This document shows, one piece after another, positions 1 through 7,506 of a stretch of 36,601 nucleotides of DNA. Position 1 is the first letter of the stretch. Each line of letters begins with the position of its first letter. Position numbers and translations under genes: made by a program. Source of the stretch: Parcubacteria group bacterium Greene0416_36 (lineage in GTDB: Bacteria; Patescibacteriota; Patescibacteriia; VMEV01); the NCBI GenBank assembly GCA_007375725.1, contig VMEV01000011.1, forward strand, positions 1-36,601, written 5' to 3'. Below the pieces are notes generated by a model that worked only from the letters and a program-made list of their open reading frames with translations, did not search any database and was not told the DNA's origin.

Positions 1-102
1 TTATTCTTTTTCATAGGAAGGATGATTTTAATGGTTACTAAACATTTCCATTATCTCATCCCTTCTTTTTTATTTACACACTTTTAGTTTACAGTACCTA
101 GT

Positions 103-447
103 ATGAGTCTTGAAATGCCAAATAATGTCGAAAAAAAGTCCGAACAGTTTCCCACTCGGGAAGGAATAATTTCTGAGTTGGATAAAATAATTAAAGGCCC
201 TTATCAAATAGGAAGGGATTTGAAGGATGCAAAAGGGTGCACGGTGATTGAAGCTTTTGTTATAGATGAAAAAACCAAAGAAAAGGCAGAACATCTATAT
301 TTGAGAGAGGGGAATCATGGAACGGATTCCAGTGCCGTCACTAGCATTATCGTGAGTTATGCCGATCTGACCGCCCAGGGGAAGTACGAGGCTTCATTCG
401 CCAAGCCTATCGCTGAATATCGCGAGGGGAAATGGGTATATTTATAA
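103..447 (+). CDS. Small hypothetical protein (114 aa)
   Basis: I do not recognise this family. The protein is soluble-looking, charged in its first half and has no signal peptide or membrane segment. The second half ('VIEAFVIDEKTKEKAEHLYL' followed by a short beta-rich stretch ending in 'YREGKWVYL') could be a small alpha/beta fold. The start at 103 has no Shine-Dalgarno sequence; an internal ATG at 115 is an alternative. It is a stand-alone gene followed by a good hairpin terminator and facing the leftward gene beyond it. Codon use looks like that of its neighbours, and I believe it is real mainly because of the terminator and the lack of a competing ORF. Confidence 0.6.
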   Translation: MSLEMPNNVEKKSEQFPTREGIISELDKIIKGPYQIGRDLKDAKGCTVIEAFVIDEKTKEKAEHLYLREGNHGTDSSAVTSIIVSYADLTAQGKYEASFAKPIAEYREGKWVYL

Positions 448-481
448 TCAAATAATCAACACGATGGCTTTGAGGAAAGCT

Positions 482-516
482 AAAAAATCACTTTATCAGA
501 AATAAAGTGATTTTTT
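482..516. terminator. Bidirectional intrinsic terminator
   Basis: A 15-bp perfect stem (AAAAAATCACTTTAT / ATAAAGTGATTTTTT) with a 5-nt loop has an A-tract on one side and a T-tract on the other. It lies between convergent genes (103-447 rightward, 562-2019 leftward) and can terminate both. Confidence 0.85.
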
Positions 517-561
517 AAAAGCGAGATTTTTGGATGCCTTTTCAAAAGTCGCCTCGCTGAT

Positions 562-2019
562 TTATAGGAACGAGTTTGACGACACCGGCGGCAAGTATTC
601 TCCGATATGTTCGCGTTTCCACCATGCGCCGGTTTGTTTTTTTTCTTCGGGGGTTGTGAATTGATAGCGGTAAAATTGGGCGCGGATAAAACTGGGAGGA
701 GACTCTGGAAAAGGATTGGTGCCGAGAAGTTTTATTATTTGGGGATCTCCTCTTAGTAATTTTTGTACGAAATTGATAAACCAGGGTTCGTATCCATACA
801 TTTTGATTTTTTTATCTGTTATTTTCACTGAAAAAGGCAGGAACCACATGAGCCAATCCAAACGCAGGTGGTAGGGTGCCACTTGTGGCGGGGTTCTTTG
901 GATATTTCCGGGTTTGCCTTTCCATTCGTATTCTTTCCATTGGCTTCCGGCGGAAAGAATCGGAGAGTCTGTACCCTCGAGAATGATTTCGTAGCGTTTT
1001 TGGGTCACGGATCCAAAAGCGCCGTAGGTATTGACGAGATGAAAGGGATTATAGCTGTAGTTCATGAGTTGATTGCGGGAGAACAAATTGAGAATCGGCT
1101 GGATGCTCAAGAGGGTCGTTACACCGGCTAGCGCGAGCAGGATTAGATTATAAAAATGAGGAATAGCTGAGCCAGAAGCAATAGTAGATAGGGGCAAAAA
1201 GAAGCCTAACTGAGCATCGTTGAGCGCGGTAATGCCCAAGACTATAGTCAGCCAATTGAGCCAAGAATAATTTCCGCTCACGATCAGCCAGAATTGGTGG
1301 AAAATAATAAGTCCGCCGCAGATCCCGGCTATCGGTTGGGGGGCGAAAAGTCCAAATGGAACAATAATCTGGACAAAGTGGCTAAATAAAATGCTGAATT
1401 GATGAATGATTTTGGGGAAGTGATGAAAATACCAGCTCAAAGGATTGGGGAGGGGCTGGGTTTCGTAGTGATAGAAAAGACAGGTCAATTTTTGCCAGCA
1501 TTCATCGTGTCGCAGTTTGATCAGGCCTGCCCCCAGCTCGGTCCGAAAAAGCATCCAGCGGAGGATCAAGATCGGGATAATAGGCGTTTGCCATGAGGCG
1601 GGACCCAGAAATGCGGCAAAACATCCAGCTTCTAGGAGCATGGATTCCCATCCGAATGCGTAAAAAACCTGTCCGACATTTACGATTGAGAGGTAGATAA
1701 ACCAGAGGGCAAGCCATATTCCCATGGAAAGCCACCATGAGCCTTGGTCAGGTAGTCCTAATAATACCGCGGCTGATAATGCGGCTCCGAGAATGGCCAG
1801 CGCTCTCAAGAAACGATCGGAATAATGCCAATGAAAAATACTGGGAGACTGCCAAAATGAGGCTCTTTTGACAAATTGGAACGCCGGCAGCAATCCTTTT
1901 TCTCCCAAAAGAGCAGGGAATTGTTTCCATGCCGAGATGAAAGCCACGAGGTAGATTCCGGCTAAGGCATGCTGGAAGATCCAACGCACCCAGTTTAAGT
2001 CTCCAAAATAGGATTCCAT
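562..2019 (-). CDS. Lipase maturation factor (LMF1) family membrane protein
   Basis: This 485-aa polytopic membrane protein has about seven to nine hydrophobic helices. The family call rests on the conserved LMF block 'WQKLTCLFYHYETQPLPNPL' near residue 180, the preceding 'RWMLFRTELGAGLIKLR' and the N-terminal 'YLVAFISAWKQFPALLGEKG'. In animals LMF1 helps lipases fold in the ER. In bacteria the role is unknown and is presumed to be handling of exported or membrane enzymes. The C-terminal soluble part ('YEIILEGTD...W.EYEWKGKPG...PYHLRLDWLMWF') also matches the family architecture. The upstream region is shared divergently with the gene at 2121. Length is near the usual bacterial size (about 450-500 aa). 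Confidence 0.8.
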   Translation of the reverse strand: MESYFGDLNWVRWIFQHALAGIYLVAFISAWKQFPALLGEKGLLPAFQFVKRASFWQSPSIFHWHYSDRFLRALAILGAALSAAVLLGLPDQGSWWLSMGIWLALWFIYLSIVNVGQVFYAFGWESMLLEAGCFAAFLGPASWQTPIIPILILRWMLFRTELGAGLIKLRHDECWQKLTCLFYHYETQPLPNPLSWYFHHFPKIIHQFSILFSHFVQIIVPFGLFAPQPIAGICGGLIIFHQFWLIVSGNYSWLNWLTIVLGITALNDAQLGFFLPLSTIASGSAIPHFYNLILLALAGVTTLLSIQPILNLFSRNQLMNYSYNPFHLVNTYGAFGSVTQKRYEIILEGTDSPILSAGSQWKEYEWKGKPGNIQRTPPQVAPYHLRLDWLMWFLPFSVKITDKKIKMYGYEPWFINFVQKLLRGDPQIIKLLGTNPFPESPPSFIRAQFYRYQFTTPEEKKQTGAWWKREHIGEYLPPVSSNSFL

Positions 2020-2043
2020 AAGGGAGAGTTATGTATATTGATG

Positions 2044-2061
2044 TCTATATTGTAATATAGA
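2044..2061. promoter_or_regulatory. AT-rich palindrome in divergent promoter region
   Basis: TCTATATT-GT-AATATAGA is a perfect 8+8 bp inverted repeat in the 101-bp gap between the divergent genes at 2019 (leftward) and 2121 (rightward). The gap is AT-rich and must contain both promoters. The palindrome could be an operator, but no regulator can be assigned. Confidence 0.3.
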
Positions 2062-2120
2062 AATGTCGAGTTATCTATAAATTTGATAAATTAATTATTA
2101 AGAGATTTAGTCTTTTTTAT

Positions 2121-3017
2121 ATGCTGCCAAAATTAAATAAACCGTCGGACGCGAGTCCATCATCGGGGAAAATGCCTCGTGCATATTGGGTGAAGACTTT
2201 TGTTTGTCTGGTTGTTTTTTGGGCCGCGATGGCTTTTTTCGGCTTAGTTTGTAGGGAATTGGTGGACAATTATTTTATTCTGCTGCTCCCTTCCGCGGGG
2301 GTTACGATCAGCTGGATTGTCCGCCTATTGATGGGTTCCTTATTTGTGGGTTTGAGCACTGGGATTTTGGTCATGCTGGTGCGGCCTGCGTGGGTCGTCA
2401 TCACGGCCTATATCATCGGCTCCATCCTTTTTGCGTTGATGTTGGGGGCTGGGTTTTCCGGCTGGATCGTGGCTTTGATTTTTGCCGCGGCACTCACGGT
2501 GCATTTTTGGATTGCCGAGCGGCAGATGAATAATCAAATTCACTATTCGATTCATCCTCTCTCGGATCTGAAGCTTTTTTTATTTGCCTGTATCGCGGGA
2601 TTGTCAAGCATCGCTTTTGGTCTGGGTTATCAGGCTGATGTTGCTCGTCGACAATATGCCATTCCTCCTGAGATTCGAAAACTCGCCTTAGATTCTTCGA
2701 CAAAACAGTTTGGGATTGTATTGGAAGTCTTGAAAATCGGAGCTGCCCAGAGGCAAGTCTTCATGGGAAATACGGAGAAAAGTATTGCCGCCGCGCTGGA
2801 GGGTATGGAACAACAATTAAAATCTTATGCGTCCGTGATCCCATTAGTATTGGGTGCTGTGCTTTTCGCGCTGCTCTTGCCTTTCTTTTTTCTCTTGTCG
2901 ATTCTCGAGGTCTTGGGATTGGCTATTCTCATGTTTTTCCTGCGTCTTTTGGGCTTTGCACATGTGCGTACCGAGATGCTGGAAGTGGAGAGATTAACAT
3001 TGCACAATCTCAAATGA
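2121..3017 (+). CDS. Multi-pass membrane protein of unknown function (298 aa)
   Basis: I do not recognise the family. There are four hydrophobic helices in the N-terminal half (about residues 25-50, 65-85, 92-120 and 150-170). A soluble helical segment of about 75 residues follows ('RRQYAIPPEIRKLALDSSTK' and 'AAALEGMEQQLKSYASVI'), then a long C-terminal hydrophobic region (about 240-275). A short basic/acidic tail ends the protein. The start is an ATG with only a T-rich leader and no Shine-Dalgarno. It ends in TGA, one of the codons showing that UGA is a stop here. It is monocistronic, bounded by a divergent neighbour and a perfect palindromic terminator. Confidence 0.7.
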   Translation: MLPKLNKPSDASPSSGKMPRAYWVKTFVCLVVFWAAMAFFGLVCRELVDNYFILLLPSAGVTISWIVRLLMGSLFVGLSTGILVMLVRPAWVVITAYIIGSILFALMLGAGFSGWIVALIFAAALTVHFWIAERQMNNQIHYSIHPLSDLKLFLFACIAGLSSIAFGLGYQADVARRQYAIPPEIRKLALDSSTKQFGIVLEVLKIGAAQRQVFMGNTEKSIAAALEGMEQQLKSYASVIPLVLGAVLFALLLPFFFLLSILEVLGLAILMFFLRLLGFAHVRTEMLEVERLTLHNLK

Positions 3018-3052
3018 ATTCGCTTTTATTCTTTATTCATGCTGACATGGAA

Positions 3053-3084
3053 AAAAAGCACATTACATATGTAATGTGCTTTTT
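3053..3084. terminator. Perfect palindromic bidirectional terminator
   Basis: AAAAAGCACATTACAT directly followed by its reverse complement ATGTAATGTGCTTTTT gives a 32-nt perfect palindrome with flanking A and T tracts. It separates the convergent genes ending at 3017 (rightward) and 3118 (leftward). Confidence 0.85.
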
Positions 3085-3117
3085 AAAACTATATTTTCAC
3101 CAAAACCATTCTATCTT

Positions 3118-4740
3118 CTATTTGATGGTCCCTAGTGGGATTTTGGTTAAATCACTATTTTTGATTCCCATCCCCAAGTTTTTAATTATAGAGAGGGCGT
3201 CAAGCGGGCGGCCGAGAAAATATCGTTTCCGATTTACTGGATTGTAATACCAAGCTTCTCCCTTTGACTGGACTTGCAGTAAAATATATCCGATCTTGCC
3301 ATTGCTGGTACTCGTTCCATTTCCATTGGCAACAGAAATTTTCGCCAGATCTGTATTGGTGATGCCCAAGCCTAATTTTCTCATTACATTGAAGGCATCG
3401 CTAGGGCGGCCCAGATAATATCTCTTATTGTCCTTCGGATAGATGTACCAGGCTTCTCCCTTTTTATCGACATCAATCAGTATTCTCCCGGCGAGGCGTT
3501 GCCCCAATCCATTGCCATTGACGATATAAAAAGGATTCTTTTTTTCTTCCAACAGTTTCCCATCCAAATAGAGTCGAATATTGATTTCATACATTCCGGA
3601 AGAGGCAGTGCGGGGGATGGAATAGGATGGATTCAAGTCCACTGATTTGTCGGCATCCAAAGTCTGGGTTCCGGATGTCTCAAAAATAGTTTTGCCCGAA
3701 GAATCCAATATTCTTCTATTGAGATTGAAAGTCTTTTTTGTTTTATGCAGATTTTTCAATCGATAAGGATGGATGAGGGTATCTCCTGCCTTGGGATCCA
3801 GAGGCTTCATCTCTAAAAATTGTATAAAAGCAGCACTGATTATCTTTGTTTCTTTTGGCTGAGGTTCAGCTGTAAATAGGGGGGGGAGGGAAGCATTATC
3901 CGTAGTAGAAGGAGTAGGGATAATAGCCGGGATAGTTTGAATCGGTTTAGTGATTGGTTCTGTCTCTTGCGGAACAAGGGGGGCAATTGGAGCCGTAGTC
4001 ACTCCGGACACGATTTCGAAATTCTGATCGCTGGCATCGATTAATACTAAACCTGTGGTTGTGGTGGCTTCGATTTTTACTTTGGATATTTTATTTGGCA
4101 GATTAGAAACTTTCCATAGAAAGTTGCCTTTATTGGATTGGAGAGGAGCGATGATTACCGGAAATGTTGATCCTCCGTCCGTGGAAAGGTGGAGGGATAT
4201 ATTCGTTATTGTTACTAAACCTTGGGTTACCCATTGGATGAGATGATCTTCTCCTGGTTTCAAAGCTTCAAATCCATTGGGATTGAGAAGCCGGACTGCC
4301 GGGGGTGAGAATTGAAAAGCGACCGAGCCCCCTCCGCCGCCCCCTCCGCCGCCAGCAGGCAATAAACAAAGATTTGTGATTGGAGTAAAGGTTACTGTGC
4401 GGGGACCGGTAACGGTTATGTCATTATTTCCTGCTATTTGGTTACAAGAAGGCACAGTTCCGCCTGAATCATTGTTGAGTGTACCCGGGTTGGGGCCCGG
4501 ATAGCGAATTGAGAAATTTTCGGCCGCGGCTACGGTTACGGTAAAAGTCGTATTGAGAACCGTGAGTAAATCCGCTTGCGAGCCGTTGCGAATAATCAGA
4601 TTGATATTAGGGCCGGCTATTTGCAAGGTCGTATCATTGTTCCAAGTGATTGTAGCCGCATAGCCGGGGGACGGAGAGGCAAAAATAAATAATAGGGACA
4701 GTAGAAAGAAAGAATAAATATGGCGAGACAGCCTATACAT
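3118..4740 (-). CDS. Secreted surface protein with Ig-like domains and two C-terminal 'GEAWY/GRP.DA' repeats
   Basis: This 540-aa protein starts with a signal peptide ('YSFFLLSLLFIFASPSPGYA'). A beta-rich N-terminal domain (about 30-135) follows, then a nine-glycine run. Next is an Ig-like domain beginning 'VRLLNPNGFEALKPGEDHLI' (about 150-245), resembling Kre9/KNH-type or bacterial Ig modules. A Pro/Thr/Ile-rich linker leads to a second beta domain (about 310-410). The protein ends with two tandem copies of a roughly 50-residue module: 'KKGEAWYIYPKDNKRYYLGR' and 'SKGEAWYYNPVNRKRYFLGR', each followed by '.DA...' and 'LG.GI.N.DL.KI'. I know this module from secreted Patescibacteria proteins but know of no proven function. 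It is probably cotranscribed behind the 695-aa gene. Cell-surface attachment is an inference. Confidence 0.75.
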   Translation of the reverse strand: MYRLSRHIYSFFLLSLLFIFASPSPGYAATITWNNDTTLQIAGPNINLIIRNGSQADLLTVLNTTFTVTVAAAENFSIRYPGPNPGTLNNDSGGTVPSCNQIAGNNDITVTGPRTVTFTPITNLCLLPAGGGGGGGGGSVAFQFSPPAVRLLNPNGFEALKPGEDHLIQWVTQGLVTITNISLHLSTDGGSTFPVIIAPLQSNKGNFLWKVSNLPNKISKVKIEATTTTGLVLIDASDQNFEIVSGVTTAPIAPLVPQETEPITKPIQTIPAIIPTPSTTDNASLPPLFTAEPQPKETKIISAAFIQFLEMKPLDPKAGDTLIHPYRLKNLHKTKKTFNLNRRILDSSGKTIFETSGTQTLDADKSVDLNPSYSIPRTASSGMYEINIRLYLDGKLLEEKKNPFYIVNGNGLGQRLAGRILIDVDKKGEAWYIYPKDNKRYYLGRPSDAFNVMRKLGLGITNTDLAKISVANGNGTSTSNGKIGYILLQVQSKGEAWYYNPVNRKRYFLGRPLDALSIIKNLGMGIKNSDLTKIPLGTIK

Positions 4741-4753
4741 AAACGGGATCGAA

Positions 4754-4786
4754 GTAAACTCCTCCCCCGAGCAGGGAGGAGTTTAC
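4754..4786 (-). terminator. Hairpin between the two large secreted-protein genes
   Basis: GTAAACTCCTCCC-ccgagca-GGGAGGAGTTTAC forms a perfect 13-bp stem in the 55-bp gap between the 695-aa gene and the downstream 540-aa gene (both leftward). The leftward transcript has no clean U-tract after it, so partial termination or a processing/stability hairpin is as likely as full termination. Confidence 0.5.
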
Positions 4787-4795
4787 TTTGTTTAT

Positions 4796-6883
4796 TTAGT
4801 TATTGCTGGTTGAACCCTGGATCCACATCGACTGTGTGGAGTCATATCGGAATGAGATAGCGTCATGGTCATCTAGCGTGGCAGCGCTCCCTTGCTGTTG
4901 GCCCACAACATCGGCAAAAGAACATGTTCCAGCGTTATTAGTCGTACCATCGACAATGATATCGATAACTTGCCCATCGATCGCTCCTGTTTCAGATATA
5001 TCCACGGCCGTATCCGCTGCAGCAGCGCGGTTGCATTGCAGGATAATAAAGCTGCTGGTAGGTGTAAGAGTGGCAGTCGCTGCCGCAAAAGCCGTTTCTC
5101 TTTGAGGTGTATCCGCTAATTCTCCATTCAGCTTGATAGTTCGGCCGCCTACTCCTCCAGCCCCATCTCCCGTTGCAGCGACGGATAAACCGAGGTTCCC
5201 ATCAATTTGTAAGGCTAATGTATGAAGGCCCGCGTCCACACCTGAGACATCAATATTGAAATTCAGGGCGGTCTGGTTTGAATCGGAAGTCAAAGAGGCA
5301 ATGTTTGTAATAGCGCCGGCAGTGCTGATATCCCAATCGCTAGAATCAATCGCCACGGTTGCGGAGTTATTGCCAATAGTGGATACACCTGTTGATGTTA
5401 GAGTCGTGAAGGCACCCGTGCCAGGAGTGGCAGCGCCAATAGATACAAAGTTAGCCAGACCAGCAGCTGTTACGTTCCAGTTATTGTCAGCCAAAGACAA
5501 AGTATCACTGATGACGGTTATGGTATCAGCCGCGGCTCCGAGCAGAATATTATCTGCTCCCGCGTCGTTGGCGGTTACATCACCCGTTGCGGTCAACGTT
5601 GTGCCAACGATTGCCGTAAATGTTCCAGCTGCCGGCGTCACGCCCCCAATCACGGAGTTGTTAACCGTGCCACCTGAAATAGTGAGGGCATCCGTAACTT
5701 GAGCGTCGGTGAGAGCGGAGAAGGAAAGCACTCCTGCTCCATCAGAAACCAAGGGCTGTGCCGCATCCGTTGCGGGGAGAGTGAAATTTCGATCAGCAGC
5801 TAATAAATCTGGAGCTTTAAATGAAACCACGTTGGTTCCATTGGCAGCTAATTCTCTAAATCTGATTTCTCCCGTATTGCCTGCAACTGCTCCGAATGGC
5901 AGAAAAGTCATTCCGGCTTGAGCGCTGGAAGAAAGGGTTGTGAAAGCACCTGTGCCAGGAGTGGCAGCGCCGACAGATACAAAGTTAGCCAGACCCGCAG
6001 CTGTTACGTTCCAGTTATTATCAGCCAAAGACAAAGTATCGCTGATGACGGTTATGGTATCAGCCGCCGCTCCGAGCAGGATATTATCTGCTCCCGCGTC
6101 GTTGGCGGTTACATCACCCGTTGCGGTCAATGTTGTGCCAACTATTGCTGTAAAGGTTCCAGCTGCAGGCGTCACGCCTCCGATGACGGAGTTGTTCACC
6201 GTACCGCCAGAAATCGTGAGTGCATCGTTGATATTTGCATCTCCTAGGTTTCCAGCCACTTCCGCGGTTGCTAAGTCCACCGCGTTCGTTGTGGAACCGC
6301 CTCCAATAAAGATCGAGGAAGTAAGCACATCTGCCACTTGAGCGTCGGTGAGAGCGGTAAAAGACAAAACACCCGCTCCGCTGGAAACAAGAGGAAGAGC
6401 GGCGTCAACTGCGGGAAGAGTAAAAGTGAGAGTCCCCGCTAAGTTATCGGCAGCTTTAAACGCGAAAAAGTTCACGCCATTGGCGGCTAATTCTCGAAAT
6501 CTCATTTCGCCCGTATTGCCGGCACCCACTCCAAAGGGCAAAAAAGTAAGTCCAGCTTGAGCATTGGTTGATAGTGCTGTAAAGTCTCCGGTTCCCGGAG
6601 CGGCGGCGCCTATGGAAATAAAATTTGAAAGTCCGGCCGCGGTGATATTCCAGTTATTGTCGGTTAAAGACAATGTGTCGCTGATAACCGTGACGGTATC
6701 GGCAGCAGCGCCAAATAAAAGATTATCCGCTCCGGCATCATTCAATGTGACATTTCCGTCTATTGCTAAATCAGTTCCTATAGTGCTAGCCCAAAGCGGT
6801 GCGCTTGGAGCTAAAAGTAAAGAAAGGACTAGAATAGACACAAAAAAGGCATTGGTAGTCCTTTTTAATGTGTTCCCCTCCAT
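4796..6883 (-). CDS. Secreted repeat-rich beta-strand protein (695 aa)
   Basis: A signal peptide ('FFVSILVLSLLLAPSAPLWA', about residues 13-32) is followed by three repeats. Each contains 'NDAGADN.L.GAAADT.TVISDTLSL.DNNWN.TAAGL.NF.S.GAA.PGTG.FT.L', and two are followed by 'AQAG.TFLPFG..AGNTGE.RFRELAANG'. The composition (Gly, Ala, Thr, Asn, Asp, almost no Cys) is typical of elongated beta-solenoid surface proteins. The C-terminal roughly 170 residues are non-repetitive and have two Cys ('IILQCNRAA' and 'NAGTCSFADVV'). The repeats resemble modules in CPR surface and phage fibre-like proteins, but the function is unknown. The ATG at 6883 lacks a clear Shine-Dalgarno; GGAGGGG lies just inside the ORF. 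Probably forms an operon with the following secreted protein. Confidence 0.75.
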   Translation of the reverse strand: MEGNTLKRTTNAFFVSILVLSLLLAPSAPLWASTIGTDLAIDGNVTLNDAGADNLLFGAAADTVTVISDTLSLTDNNWNITAAGLSNFISIGAAAPGTGDFTALSTNAQAGLTFLPFGVGAGNTGEMRFRELAANGVNFFAFKAADNLAGTLTFTLPAVDAALPLVSSGAGVLSFTALTDAQVADVLTSSIFIGGGSTTNAVDLATAEVAGNLGDANINDALTISGGTVNNSVIGGVTPAAGTFTAIVGTTLTATGDVTANDAGADNILLGAAADTITVISDTLSLADNNWNVTAAGLANFVSVGAATPGTGAFTTLSSSAQAGMTFLPFGAVAGNTGEIRFRELAANGTNVVSFKAPDLLAADRNFTLPATDAAQPLVSDGAGVLSFSALTDAQVTDALTISGGTVNNSVIGGVTPAAGTFTAIVGTTLTATGDVTANDAGADNILLGAAADTITVISDTLSLADNNWNVTAAGLANFVSIGAATPGTGAFTTLTSTGVSTIGNNSATVAIDSSDWDISTAGAITNIASLTSDSNQTALNFNIDVSGVDAGLHTLALQIDGNLGLSVAATGDGAGGVGGRTIKLNGELADTPQRETAFAAATATLTPTSSFIILQCNRAAAADTAVDISETGAIDGQVIDIIVDGTTNNAGTCSFADVVGQQQGSAATLDDHDAISFRYDSTQSMWIQGSTSNN
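5406..6226. repeat. Long direct repeat inside the 695-aa surface gene
   Basis: A segment of about 285 bp at 5406-5692 recurs at 5940-6226, offset by 534 bp (178 codons, in frame). Only scattered substitutions, mostly silent or conservative, separate the copies. A third, more diverged copy lies around 6573-6770. The high identity of the first two copies points to recent in-frame duplication or ongoing gene conversion. Confidence 0.85.
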
Positions 6884-6955
6884 AAAAAAGTATTTCTGCC
6901 ATAGGCAAATTCGCCTGATGGCATGAAAAAATCAATAATGATAAAAAATAATAAT

Positions 6956-7339
6956 TTAGTTTGGCAATTCTTGTTTATCTGTCGGGACATCCGGGTTCCA
7001 AGGAGCAATATCTCGGATTTTATGCGCTATGGGATCATAAAGTATGGCACGTTTGGCCTCCTTATACATAAGAAGTTTATCTCCCTTTTGGCTCTCCGCA
7101 AAAAAAGGATTGTCTTTCAGTTTTTCTGGATCATTGATAGAGGCGATTTGAGGCTCCTCTTTTGGAAGATATAAGATTTGTCCGACTCTCGCTAGGGTTT
7201 TTTGTGCTTCCTGCCTGGCAGCTAAGGCCGGGTCTTTTTTTAGTGCCTGGGCTTCTTGATAGTAATAAAAACATCCCGCTAATGCAGCGATGGCTATTAT
7301 TCCAATACCTATGGAAACTAGACGTAAATTTAAAAACAT
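6956..7339 (-). CDS. Small membrane-anchored CPR-type protein, unknown function
   Basis: I chose the ATG at 7339 over the track's TTG at 7357, giving 127 aa. One N-terminal membrane helix ('LVSIGIGIIAIAALAGCFYYYQ') is followed by an outward domain of about 100 residues. That domain contains 'ARVGQILYLPKEEPQIASI', '.DPEKLKDNPFFA' and 'KGDKLLMYKEAKRAILYDP'. The last two blocks are characteristic of a short family I know only from Patescibacteria. Its role is not established; the anchored beta-like domain suggests a cell-envelope function. It is followed closely by the start of the leftward surface-protein pair, so the three may share a transcript. Confidence 0.7.
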   Translation of the reverse strand: MFLNLRLVSIGIGIIAIAALAGCFYYYQEAQALKKDPALAARQEAQKTLARVGQILYLPKEEPQIASINDPEKLKDNPFFAESQKGDKLLMYKEAKRAILYDPIAHKIRDIAPWNPDVPTDKQELPN

Positions 7340-7403
7340 ATTCAGAAAAATGATCAATCAATTATATTTCTATTCATTATAAACTATTTATTTTAAATAA
7401 GTC

Positions 7404-7412
7404 TGTGGATAA
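7404..7412 (-). promoter_or_regulatory. Isolated perfect DnaA-box match
   Basis: TGTGGATAA is the reverse complement of the consensus DnaA box TTATCCACA. It sits in the AT-rich gap between the divergent genes at 7339 and 7507. I found no second box nearby, so this is not an origin; DnaA regulation of a flanking gene or chance are both possible. Confidence 0.25.
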
Positions 7413-7471
7413 CTTATATTGCTTGAAGCCGAATCTTTTGGTTGATTGATTTTTCTATATATTAAATTTAA

Positions 7472-7477
7472 TATAAT
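7472..7477 (+). promoter_or_regulatory. Probable -10 element of the 561-aa gene
   Basis: TATAAT followed by GGG lies 29 bp upstream of the ATG at 7507. The best -35-like candidate, TTGATT at 7446, gives a long 20-bp spacer, so only the -10 box is proposed. Confidence 0.4.
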
Positions 7478-7506
7478 GGGATGTTGTAATTAGAAATCTC
7501 ATTTCT

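Noticed and set aside
31-87. 18-codon ORF 'MVTKHFHYLIPSFFIYTLL' upstream of the first gene
   Set aside because: It has only a weak AGGAAGG upstream at an imperfect distance, sits at the window edge and has no supporting structure.
5256-6926. Rightward ORFs (5256-5702, 5709-5921, 5918-6247, 5940-6341, 6348-6560, 6564-6926)
   Set aside because: They are antisense shadows of the repetitive 695-aa gene; their own repetition only mirrors the repeats of the real frame.
7358-7506. Replication origin
   Set aside because: Only one DnaA box is present and no dnaA, dnaN, rpmH or gyrB gene is nearby.
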